Assembly: GCA_017559045.1 (NCBI GenBank)
Contig: JAFYTB010000028.1
Location: 1 to 5,405, forward strand
DNA from: Eggerthellaceae bacterium
GTDB taxonomy: Bacteria; Actinomycetota; Coriobacteriia; Coriobacteriales; Eggerthellaceae
DNA length: 5,405 bases
Direction: 5' to 3'
The position numbers and the translations under genes are program-made. Shown here in pieces: positions 1 to 5,405 of the stretch. The notes beneath the pieces are model-generated. The model did no database searches. It was not told the origin of the DNA and saw only the letters and a program-made list of their open reading frames with translations. Each line of letters begins with the position of its first letter. The first letter of the stretch is position 1.

Positions 1-1175
1 AGCTTTATGTTGTGGTCCTGCGCCAACGGGTTCCCGCAGGAGATCCAGAGCATCTTGAGAGGAGGGTCGTCCAGCTCAAGCGCTCGGCGGGCGAAGTCGT
101 TGGCGGGAACTTCTCTATGGATGGGTCCTTCGGAATCGGCGCTCGAAAAGCCATCGAACAGATGAAGAAAGGGATCTGTTCCCTTCCTGCTAAAATAAAC
201 CCCACCGCCGGGGATGCCGTAGCTGCCGCTCAAAGCGGTCAGAGCGCTGATGGCCTTGACCGACTCCCCCGCCCAGCGATAGCGCTGCATGCCGAAGCCG
301 AGGAAGCTCGCGACGGGCTTGCGGCCTGCATAGACCTCGCTTATGTATTCCAACCCTTCGCAGGACACGCCGGTTCGCTCGCAGACTTCATCTATGGTTA
401 CGTCCTCGAGGCATTCCAAAAACTCAGCAAGCCCCGACGAGCTCCGAAAAGCGAGATCAACATCAATTTTGCCAGAGTCGATCAGGGATTTCGCCACACC
501 AAGCGCCAGCCACCCGTCGGTGCCCGGATTGATCTGAACGAAAGCGTCCGCCTTCTCGGCGGTGAGGGTAAGCAGGGGATCGATCACGATGACAGGCGTC
601 CCGCTTTTCACTCGGGCCTCATACAACAACCGCATCTGATTAATGTTAGTGACTGCGGGATTCGAGCCCCACAGCACAACGGCTCCCGCATCGGAAACGC
701 GCTCGGGATCGGGATGGGGCAGATCGCCCTCGGTCCCCCAAAGCGCCCTGGAGCCCGTACCGGAGCAGATATCCCCCATTGGTCGAGTGTGACGCCCAAG
801 GCCCTCGAACATCCCCCTAACAGCCTGGTGGAGAACCCCCTTGTTCCCCTCTCCCGTGTAGTACCCCATGCACAAGCCGGAGCCATATCGGTCGACGAGC
901 GAAAACATTTTGTCGGAGATCTCGCTGTAAGCCTGGTCCCACGAAATCCGCCTCCACTCGCCGCTGCCGCGGCGGACTTGCTTCAGGGGATACTTCAGGC
1001 GGCTTTCATCAAGCGAGTATTGGATTAGCGAATAGCCTTTTGCGCACAGGCTTCCGCGTGTGTACCCATGCCTCGGGTCACCGAGCACCTGCATCAGCTT
1101 GCCGCCACTCACTCGAGACAGCATTGCGCACGATCCATAGCAATGACGCGGACAGACATTTCGAAAGAATGGCAC
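1..1175 (-). CDS. Molybdopterin-dependent oxidoreductase (DMSO reductase superfamily), N-terminal part, cut by the left edge
   Basis: The minus-strand frame from a GTG at 1175-1173 stays open to the window edge, giving 391 complete codons with no stop. The N-terminus reads MPFFRNVCPRHCYGSC and continues to GDPRHGYTRGSLCAKGYSLIQ, a 4Fe-4S Mo/W bis-MGD domain with ligand cysteines C8, C12, C16 and C44. The molybdopterin domain follows: C137 in GDICSGTGS is the likely Mo ligand, AVVLWGSNP (about 165-173), VIVIDP (195-200), NPGTD (216-220), and GFGMQRYR plus IPGGGVYF near 293-328. Families of this type usually run to about 650-800 residues, so roughly half is present and the C-terminal dinucleotide-binding domain lies outside. 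No Tat leader is visible: the Fe-S domain starts at residue 8 and the frame upstream runs into the regulator's end without an RR motif, which suggests a cytoplasmic enzyme unless the start is further upstream. It is a different subfamily from the DmsA-like protein at 3911-5405. Substrate unknown. The family is certain; the start is good but not proven. Confidence 0.93.
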   Translation of the reverse strand, partial: MPFFRNVCPRHCYGSCAMLSRVSGGKLMQVLGDPRHGYTRGSLCAKGYSLIQYSLDESRLKYPLKQVRRGSGEWRRISWDQAYSEISDKMFSLVDRYGSGLCMGYYTGEGNKGVLHQAVRGMFEGLGRHTRPMGDICSGTGSRALWGTEGDLPHPDPERVSDAGAVVLWGSNPAVTNINQMRLLYEARVKSGTPVIVIDPLLTLTAEKADAFVQINPGTDGWLALGVAKSLIDSGKIDVDLAFRSSSGLAEFLECLEDVTIDEVCERTGVSCEGLEYISEVYAGRKPVASFLGFGMQRYRWAGESVKAISALTALSGSYGIPGGGVYFSRKGTDPFLHLFDGFSSADSEGPIHREVPANDFARRALELDDPPLKMLWISCGNPLAQDHNIK

Positions 1176-1227
1176 TGGCAACGCCTTTCGACAACCCCAA
1201 CGCAAAGAAGGCGAGCGCAGGAGGCGA
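1176..1227 (-). other. Short gap between the regulator and the second molybdoenzyme; weak possible stem over the RBS
   Basis: These 52 nt hold the Shine-Dalgarno-like GAAAGG and a possible 6-bp stem, CGCCTT (1208-1213) with AAGGCG (1182-1187), around a 20-nt loop, which would cover the ribosome binding site. I see no convincing promoter or terminator, so read-through from the regulator is plausible. The stem is short and could be chance. Confidence 0.3.
1184..1189 (-). promoter_or_regulatory. Ribosome binding site that fixes the GTG start of the second molybdoenzyme
   Basis: GAAAGG lies 8 nt upstream of the GTG at 1175. The competing in-frame TTG at 1181 would leave only 2 nt from this site, and the TTG at 1205 has no purine-rich stretch before it. 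No in-frame ATG occurs between the regulator's end and the first Fe-S cysteine, so GTG at 1175 is the best choice. Confidence 0.55.
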
Positions 1228-2460
1228 TCAGCCCTCGTTATCGAATCCGTGCAGGCGCCTTATCTTGAATGCCGCGACCAGATCCAATCGCGTGTCCATG
1301 TCAGCGAAGGAACGATCCAGCATGGATTCTATCTTTGCGAGCTTATATCGTAGCGTATTGCGATGCAGGAAGGTAGACGCGGACGTGGCATTCACGCTGA
1401 ACTCGTTCTCGACAAAGCATTCGAGAATACCGATCAGGTCTTCCTTGTCGTCCTCGAGATCGAGCAGCGGCCCCAGGACGTAGCAAAAGTACTCGCGCAA
1501 GTCCTCAACATCGTGCTTGTACAGAATGCGATCGAGACCCATCTCCCCGAAAAAGGCGAGTCGCCTCCCCTGCAGCGAGCCTATCTCGAGCGCAACCTTC
1601 GCTTCCTGGTAGCTTCGGAACAGATCGTTTGGCTCACGATACACTTGCCCAACACCGCATTTGAGAAGATGGGCATCCGCTTCCCCGGAAACTGAGAGCA
1701 GACAGTCTTGGAGCAACCCCTCTATCGCAAGCCTCTGCTCCGTGCGCTTCGCGGCCGGAGCAGGGATAACTGCAACCAGCATATTCTGAAACACGGTGGT
1801 TGCGGGAGCAGCGCCGCACCCTGGCGCGAGCCTGCGGCTCAAGGCCTTATTGGCGGCATCGAGCAATCGATCCCCCGACGACAGGGGATCCGCCTCCGGA
1901 CCAGCCAAGACGCACACGGCATGGGGCAGACGGAAATCCCAACCCCATAGCTCCCCCATAGAGACCACTTCTTCGCTTTTCTTTATGTTTCCGTATAGCA
2001 AGTCGTAGAAGAACGCGTCTTTCATCCTGCGCTTCTCGCGCCTGACCTCGGCTATTCTCTGCAAATGAGTGGTAAGCAGAGACAGGGCAACGCCAACGAC
2101 TCCGCCAAACTCAGCCGGCTCGGGAGCGTCTTCGCCATAGACAACGAAGCAGTGGCCAAGCGTGCGGCCCTCGAAGCAGATCGACCACCCGAGAGCCTCC
2201 TTCTTGGAATGGGGGAACGAGAGGGTGCTCTGAAAGCAACCATCGTCCAAGGGCGGCATCGTCTTTCCGACAGAAAAGGATCCAGCATCGGCGTCAACGA
2301 GGGTTGATGACACAACCTCGCCATCATGCGCCGAAACAATCACCGAATAGCCTAGAGCATCGGAGAGCGCGAGGGTGAGGGCATCGATGCCATGCTCTGA
2401 AGCCCTCAAGAGCCTGATCAAATTGTCGTTCTCGTATTCCATGGGCAAACGATCGCTCAT
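1228..2460 (-). CDS. PucR/CdaR-type transcriptional regulator
   Basis: A 410-residue protein with the three-part layout of PucR/CdaR (sugar-diacid regulator type) activators. Residues about 20-130 form a sensory region that looks like a degenerate GAF-type domain (ALGYSVIVSAHDGEVVSST, then SICFEGRTLGHCFVVYG). Residues about 135-155 are a charged linker helix (RREKRRMKDAFFYDLLYG). Residues about 178-310 resemble the GGDEF-like middle domain of this family and lack a catalytic GGDEF motif. Residues 340-402 carry the C-terminal helix-turn-helix, with the signature FLHRNTLRYKLAKIESML at 364-381. It is a soluble cytoplasmic DNA-binding protein with no membrane segment. It starts 15 nt after the torD stop, so it is probably co-transcribed with torD, and it sits between two molybdoenzyme genes, so local control of one or both is likely. 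The ligand and operator are unknown. The ATG at 2460 is preferred over the ATG at 2442 because a weak GGTAGG lies 6 nt before it. Confidence 0.9.
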   Translation of the reverse strand: MSDRLPMEYENDNLIRLLRASEHGIDALTLALSDALGYSVIVSAHDGEVVSSTLVDADAGSFSVGKTMPPLDDGCFQSTLSFPHSKKEALGWSICFEGRTLGHCFVVYGEDAPEPAEFGGVVGVALSLLTTHLQRIAEVRREKRRMKDAFFYDLLYGNIKKSEEVVSMGELWGWDFRLPHAVCVLAGPEADPLSSGDRLLDAANKALSRRLAPGCGAAPATTVFQNMLVAVIPAPAAKRTEQRLAIEGLLQDCLLSVSGEADAHLLKCGVGQVYREPNDLFRSYQEAKVALEIGSLQGRRLAFFGEMGLDRILYKHDVEDLREYFCYVLGPLLDLEDDKEDLIGILECFVENEFSVNATSASTFLHRNTLRYKLAKIESMLDRSFADMDTRLDLVAAFKIRRLHGFDNEG

Positions 2461-2475
2461 TTTCAGCCTACCAGG

Positions 2476-3183
2476 TTATCGCTGATCGCCTTCTTGAAGA
2501 GCCCGCAGGAGCTCCTCGAGAGCAGCCGCGTCGTTCTCGAGGAACCGCACAGCCACCTCGGCCATCTGGGGATAGAACAAGTGGGTTTTTGAATCCTGGA
2601 TCGAAGCTGCGAAATCGGCAACCCACACGAGAGGATACTCTCTCAGGAAGGTGAGCTGGTCAAGAAGCAGTCGCTCGACCGAGCCGTAATCAGCCGCATC
2701 AAGAAGCTCGAGCGAGCGATCGGCGAGATGAGCCATGAAGTCGAGCTCTATCGCAAGATGATCGTCCGCCTCATGCGGATAGTTCGACGGCAGGAAGTGA
2801 TGCTTCAGATACGCCTTGCGGACCTTCAGCGTACAGGCTTGAAACAGCGTTCGCTCTTCTGTGACATACACGGACTCCCAGGGAGGAGCGGGAAGCTGCA
2901 GGGGGCCTATGAAAAGACGCGTGTACTCGTCGTTCAAGCTGCCCAAAAGATCATCGGGGGCATCCGCAAGATCTTTGGCCACCTTGGATACAACCCCATT
3001 GAATGTCTCGAGGGCTTCGTCGTCCTCTTCGAAATACAGCCCGAAGACCTCAAGTGTGCTGCGATCCGCCAGAGCTTCGAGCATCGCTCCGTCGGGATCT
3101 CCGCCGAATATACGCTGGAACAGCTGGTAGAGATGCCGTCTGGCAATCAGAACAACTGCTATTTCGCTATCTCGTGCCGCCAT
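2476..3183 (-). CDS. TorD/DmsD-family molybdoenzyme assembly chaperone
   Basis: A 235-residue, mainly helical acidic protein, slightly longer than typical TorD/DmsD (about 200). Family marks are EYTRLFIGP at 86-94, PAPPWESVY at 98-106, and PHEADDHLAIELDFMAHL at 136-153, the hallmark segments of the Nitrate_red_del/TorD fold. Such chaperones act in the cytoplasm: they bind the apo-catalytic subunit, often its Tat leader, and help molybdopterin insertion before export. The natural client is the DmsA-like subunit encoded upstream in the same direction, but service to the downstream enzyme cannot be excluded. An in-frame TAG at 3198-3196 rules out a start further upstream, and ATG at 3183 is preceded by AGGCGG at 8 nt. 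A 146-nt gap with a stem-loop separates it from dmsB. The gene symbol is left blank because TorD, DmsD and related proteins cannot be told apart here. Confidence 0.93.
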   Translation of the reverse strand: MAARDSEIAVVLIARRHLYQLFQRIFGGDPDGAMLEALADRSTLEVFGLYFEEDDEALETFNGVVSKVAKDLADAPDDLLGSLNDEYTRLFIGPLQLPAPPWESVYVTEERTLFQACTLKVRKAYLKHHFLPSNYPHEADDHLAIELDFMAHLADRSLELLDAADYGSVERLLLDQLTFLREYPLVWVADFAASIQDSKTHLFYPQMAEVAVRFLENDAAALEELLRALQEGDQR

Positions 3184-3191
3184 GTTCGTTA

Positions 3192-3197
3192 CCGCCT
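3192..3197 (-). promoter_or_regulatory. Ribosome binding site of the torD-family gene
   Basis: AGGCGG, one mismatch from AGGAGG, ends 8 nt before the ATG at 3183. Another purine-rich stretch (GAGGAAGAG, 3199-3207) is too far away to be the main site. It begins just past the stem-loop at 3211-3248. Confidence 0.45.
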
Positions 3198-3210
3198 ACT
3201 CTTCCTCAAT

Positions 3211-3248
3211 AGCCGGGGCCCTCTCCTCGAATAGAGAGAGTCCCGGCT
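3211..3248 (-). other. Strong stem-loop between dmsB and torD (possible attenuator or processing element)
   Basis: The arms AGCCGGG (3211-3217) and CCCGGCT (3242-3248) pair perfectly. They continue inward with a G-T wobble, a C-G pair, one C/A mismatch, then five more pairs (CTCTC 3221-3225 with GAGAG 3234-3238) around an 8-nt loop. No T-run follows on the minus strand (ATTGAGG comes next), so a classical intrinsic terminator is not supported. It could partly terminate transcription, protect the upstream dmsAB mRNA 3' end, or tune torD expression. Confidence 0.6.
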
Positions 3249-3251
3249 TCA

Positions 3252-3270
3252 ATCTAGCACCAACCTAGAT
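3252..3270. repeat. Inverted repeat ATCTAG-N7-CTAGAT, candidate operator
   Basis: A perfect 6-bp inverted repeat with a 7-nt spacer lies in the non-coding gap upstream of torD. On the minus strand it extends outward by a G-T wobble and a C-G pair (CGATCTAG against CTAGATTG). The 19-bp dyad is the size expected for a dimeric regulator's site. It could serve the PucR-type protein encoded downstream, or act as a small RNA hairpin next to the larger one at 3211-3248. Function is inferred only from symmetry and position. Confidence 0.35.
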
Positions 3271-3329
3271 CGACCCCTATACCCGTCACAAAGCGCCGAG
3301 CGAAACCGACCTCAGGTTGTGCGCCTATG

Positions 3330-3908
3330 CTACACTTCCTTCTCTCGGAAGCCCGACTCCAATGCGCAAGCCTTGCAGTCGACAAGGATGGAAGGCTGCG
3401 TCTCGGAGCTCGCCGGGAGGATCGGCAGCTCGCTGACCAAGTCCTCACCGTGCTTTGCCTTCAGCTCTTCCAGATCCCCGAATTCAATGCACCTCATCGG
3501 GCAGGCGTCGACGCACACAGTGTTGAGGCCCGCATCGCGAAGAGCCTTGCAGCTGTCGCACTTGCCGATTACGCCCTCCGCTTCGATATACTGCGGAACT
3601 CCGTACGGGCACGCGGTAGCGCAGGTCTGGCAGCCGATGCATTCCTCAACGTTGTGCTGAACAGTTCCGTCCTCGGCAACGTACATTGCTCCGGTGGGGC
3701 ACTGGCCTACGCAGGCGGGGTTGCTGCAGTGGTTGCAAGTGGACGAGTAGTGGTAGGCCTTCGTCTTGGGGAAAGTGCCCACCTCGAATGTGCGCACTCG
3801 GCGGAAAAGGGTTCCGACTTCAAGATCATTCTTGTCTTTGCAAGCGACCTGGCAGGCACGACAGCCCGTGCAGATCGTTTGATCGTAATAAAATCCCAAG
3901 GTGCTCAT
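3330..3908 (-). CDS. dmsB: DmsB-like electron-transfer subunit with four [4Fe-4S] clusters
   Basis: A 192-residue ferredoxin-type protein that closely matches the DmsB layout (E. coli DmsB is about 205). Four cysteine groups supply 16 ligands: C13/16/19/23 (CTGCRACQVAC), C58/61/66/70 (CNHCSNPACVGQC), C90/93/96/100 (CIGCQTCATACP) and C117/120/132/136 (CDSC...CVDACP). It passes electrons from a donor, usually quinol through a membrane anchor, to the Fe-S cluster of the molybdenum subunit. It has no signal peptide of its own, as expected for a subunit exported bound to a Tat-carrying partner. ATG at 3908 lies 2 nt after the stop of the DmsA-like gene, so the two are translated as a pair. Extra cysteines at 140, 178 and 181 are noted separately. 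The family is certain. The symbol follows family likeness and does not prove DMSO as substrate. Confidence 0.95.
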   Translation of the reverse strand: MSTLGFYYDQTICTGCRACQVACKDKNDLEVGTLFRRVRTFEVGTFPKTKAYHYSSTCNHCSNPACVGQCPTGAMYVAEDGTVQHNVEECIGCQTCATACPYGVPQYIEAEGVIGKCDSCKALRDAGLNTVCVDACPMRCIEFGDLEELKAKHGEDLVSELPILPASSETQPSILVDCKACALESGFREKEV

Positions 3909-3910
3909 GA

Positions 3911-5405
3911 TTATTCGCCCTCCTCAACGACGGCAATTCTCTGAGGTCTCTCCGTATCGGGAAGAAGCTGCTCTCCCGTGTATTTCTCGAAGTTCACGAT
4001 GTTCGAATTGAAGGCCTCAACACCTTGGCCCTGAAGGATTGCGCTGGTGAGGATGTTGTCTGCTCCGCCGCGGTCGATGCCGGTTTCGGGATCGATGTCA
4101 ACCCACGAGCCGTGAGGCAAGCTGACGACTCCGGGCATAAGCCTTTCGGTGGTAAGGGCCCTGCGGAGGGTCTTGCCGTTCTCGTTGTGGATAAGAACGG
4201 TGTCGCCGTCCTCGATTCCCTTTTCCGCTGCATCAGATGCGTTAAGGTAGACTGGGTTGGGGAAGGCCTCTCTCAGCTGCATGACGTTGTTGAAGCCGCT
4301 GTGGGCACGCCTCAGGTAATGGGGGTTGATCACCTGGAAGGGGCAATCGCCCTTCTCCTTGTTCTCCCAATCCTTGAAAGTGCTCTCGTAGCCGTTAACG
4401 GGCGCGACATAAGTGGGCTTCGGCTCGATCTTGCTCCAGCCGGCAGAGTTGATCCTCTCAGCCAATCCCATGGAGTAGATCTCGATCTTACCGCTAGCGG
4501 AGGAAGGCAGGGGGTTCGCCTCAGGATCATTGCGGAACGCCTCGAATGCGATGTAGCCGTAATTGTCCCCGGGCTTTCGCTCTACCTGGTAGTAGCCCTT
4601 CTCCAAGAACTCGGCCAAGGAGATCTTGCCCTCTTGCGGGGTTCCTTCAACACCCCATGCGTCGATGTCATCCTGAGTGATGGTGATGAGGGGACCGAAG
4701 TCGACGCCGTTCTCCTGAACAACCGTGCATCCAGCCAGACGATTGAAGAACTGCTGCTCGGGGCCGAAGGGATACACGCTGGCGACGTCCACGCCAAGAC
4801 GCTTGCACAGCTCGATATCGATTTCCTGGTCGGTCTTTGCCTCGTAGAGGGGCTCCACGACCTTTCGGTATCCAATGATCACTTCGCGGTTCGGGAAAGA
4901 GTTGCCGGGGAAATCGCCGTACGTTTCCCACTCAGTGGTGGTCGGCAGAACGAGATCGGAATACAGAGCGCTAGTGGACAGGGTGTAGTCCTGGGTAACA
5001 ACGAACTCAACCTTACGAACAGCCTCGATACCGCTGTTTATGTCCTCAGAGGTCTGCAACTTGTTCATGTACTTGTAGAAGTAGATCATCCTGATGTCGA
5101 TGTCGCGCTCCTCGGCGGGCACGTAAACACTCTTTCCGCAGAAGTGGTATTTGCCCGTGAGAATCGCGTTCCACACCTCGCCCAGATGGATGCTGTCGTC
5201 GACGGGATTGCCGATGGTGGGAAGTCCGTTGGCGCCGGCGTTCACCAAGGGAAGGCCGCCGTTAGCGGTAAAGTAGCTGTGGCTGGGGCCGGTCATGTGG
5301 CCCGACTTGCCCATATGTCCCGTCATGGCGCCGATGGTGGCGATCATCTGAGGAAGGTTGTCGGTGTTCTGAGTGCGGGCACTTGCCCATCCGCACATGA
5401 AAGCG
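3911..5405 (-). CDS. DmsA-like molybdopterin oxidoreductase catalytic subunit, C-terminal part, cut by the right edge
   Basis: The frame is open from the right edge to a TAA at 3913-3911, giving 497 residues. An internal Met at 5398 is not the start, because Ala-Phe precede it in frame and AFMCGWASARTQNTDN is mid-protein sequence. E. coli DmsA is about 810 residues, so about 60% is present; the leader, Fe-S domain and Mo-ligand region lie outside. Visible marks, in fragment numbering: TGHMGKSG (28-35), a bis-MGD region with YSDLVLPTTTEWE (148-160), AFRNDPEANP (289-298) followed by SGKIEIYS (304-311) as in DmsA, and the C-terminal dinucleotide-binding domain (about 355-475) with PHYLRRAHSGFNNV, LMPGVVSLPHGSW and TGIDRGGADNILT. 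It likely reduces an S-oxide, N-oxide or another organic acceptor; the substrate is unknown. It pairs with the DmsB-like protein 2 nt downstream and is probably matured by the TorD-family protein. Whether it is exported cannot be seen here. Confidence 0.95.
   Translation of the reverse strand, partial: AFMCGWASARTQNTDNLPQMIATIGAMTGHMGKSGHMTGPSHSYFTANGGLPLVNAGANGLPTIGNPVDDSIHLGEVWNAILTGKYHFCGKSVYVPAEERDIDIRMIYFYKYMNKLQTSEDINSGIEAVRKVEFVVTQDYTLSTSALYSDLVLPTTTEWETYGDFPGNSFPNREVIIGYRKVVEPLYEAKTDQEIDIELCKRLGVDVASVYPFGPEQQFFNRLAGCTVVQENGVDFGPLITITQDDIDAWGVEGTPQEGKISLAEFLEKGYYQVERKPGDNYGYIAFEAFRNDPEANPLPSSASGKIEIYSMGLAERINSAGWSKIEPKPTYVAPVNGYESTFKDWENKEKGDCPFQVINPHYLRRAHSGFNNVMQLREAFPNPVYLNASDAAEKGIEDGDTVLIHNENGKTLRRALTTERLMPGVVSLPHGSWVDIDPETGIDRGGADNILTSAILQGQGVEAFNSNIVNFEKYTGEQLLPDTERPQRIAVVEEGE
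3918..3925 (-). promoter_or_regulatory. Strong Shine-Dalgarno of dmsB, inside the end of the dmsA-like gene
   Basis: GAGGAGGG contains a perfect AGGAGG, 10 nt before the ATG at 3908. It overlaps the codons for the final Glu-Glu-Gly of the upstream protein, which links translation of the catalytic and Fe-S subunits and sets the dmsB start firmly. Confidence 0.8.

Noticed and set aside
608..886. A 92-codon minus-strand open frame starting with ATG
   Set aside because: It is in a different frame from the molybdoenzyme that reads through the same strand and carries all the conserved motifs.
12..1028. A 338-codon plus-strand open frame
   Set aside because: It lies antisense to the well-supported molybdoenzyme, shows no recognisable motif, and its openness is explained by the GC-rich codon use of the minus-strand gene.
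1040..1483. A plus-strand open frame spanning the regulator/molybdoenzyme junction
   Set aside because: It is antisense to the start of one gene and the end of another, with low-complexity serine-rich sequence and no domain signal.
2728..3234. A 168-codon plus-strand open frame opposite torD
   Set aside because: It is antisense to a TorD protein with clear family motifs. Nothing in its own translation is recognisable.
3270..3329. Possible minus-strand promoter, TTGTGA with a TAGGTT or TATAGG box
   Set aside because: Spacing and box matches are too weak in this GC-rich context to support a promoter call.
3327..3944. A 205-codon plus-strand open frame opposite dmsB
   Set aside because: It is antisense to a 16-cysteine ferredoxin gene with a strong ribosome binding site. 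The plus-strand translation has no domain features.

Overview
The window is a compact, all-minus-strand block of respiratory-type molybdoenzyme genes. Transcription runs from right to left. In that order the genes are: the C-terminal part of a DmsA-like molybdopterin catalytic subunit (cut by the right edge), a DmsB-like ferredoxin subunit with four [4Fe-4S] clusters, a TorD/DmsD-family assembly chaperone, a PucR/CdaR-type transcriptional regulator, and the N-terminal part of a second, clearly different molybdopterin oxidoreductase (cut by the left edge). No gene is supported on the plus strand. The long plus-strand open frames lie opposite these genes and look like codon-bias shadows.

The moderately high GC, the protein style (for example the DmsA-like C-terminus with HGSWVDID and TGIDRGGADNILT) and the dense packing of DmsA/DmsB/TorD genes with a local regulator suggest an anaerobic Actinomycetota, most likely class Coriobacteriia (Eggerthella/Gordonibacter/Slackia/Adlercreutzia type). 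Those genomes carry many paralogous molybdoenzymes. This placement is inference from style and family knowledge, not from a database match.

Region by region: 3911-5405 is the DmsA-like subunit, and 3330-3908 is its electron-transfer partner, whose start lies 2 nt past the dmsA-like stop and whose strong Shine-Dalgarno sits inside the end of that gene. Positions 3184-3329 are non-coding and hold a 6+6 inverted repeat (ATCTAG-N7-CTAGAT) and a strong stem-loop just before torD. 2476-3183 is the chaperone. 1228-2460 is the regulator, 15 nt downstream of torD. 1176-1227 is a 52-nt gap with a Shine-Dalgarno-like site. 1-1175 is the second molybdoenzyme, found by reading the minus strand from a GTG start; its frame stays open to the window edge.

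Working model: TorD matures the DmsA-like subunit, DmsB wires it to a quinol or other donor, and the PucR-like protein senses an unknown small molecule and controls one or both enzymes. No DmsC-type membrane anchor is visible between dmsB and torD. The second enzyme has a Cys, not the DmsA-type Ser, at the predicted molybdenum-ligand position and no Tat leader, so it probably has a different substrate and cellular location. Substrates of both enzymes are unknown. I see no mobile element, CRISPR array, tRNA or rRNA.
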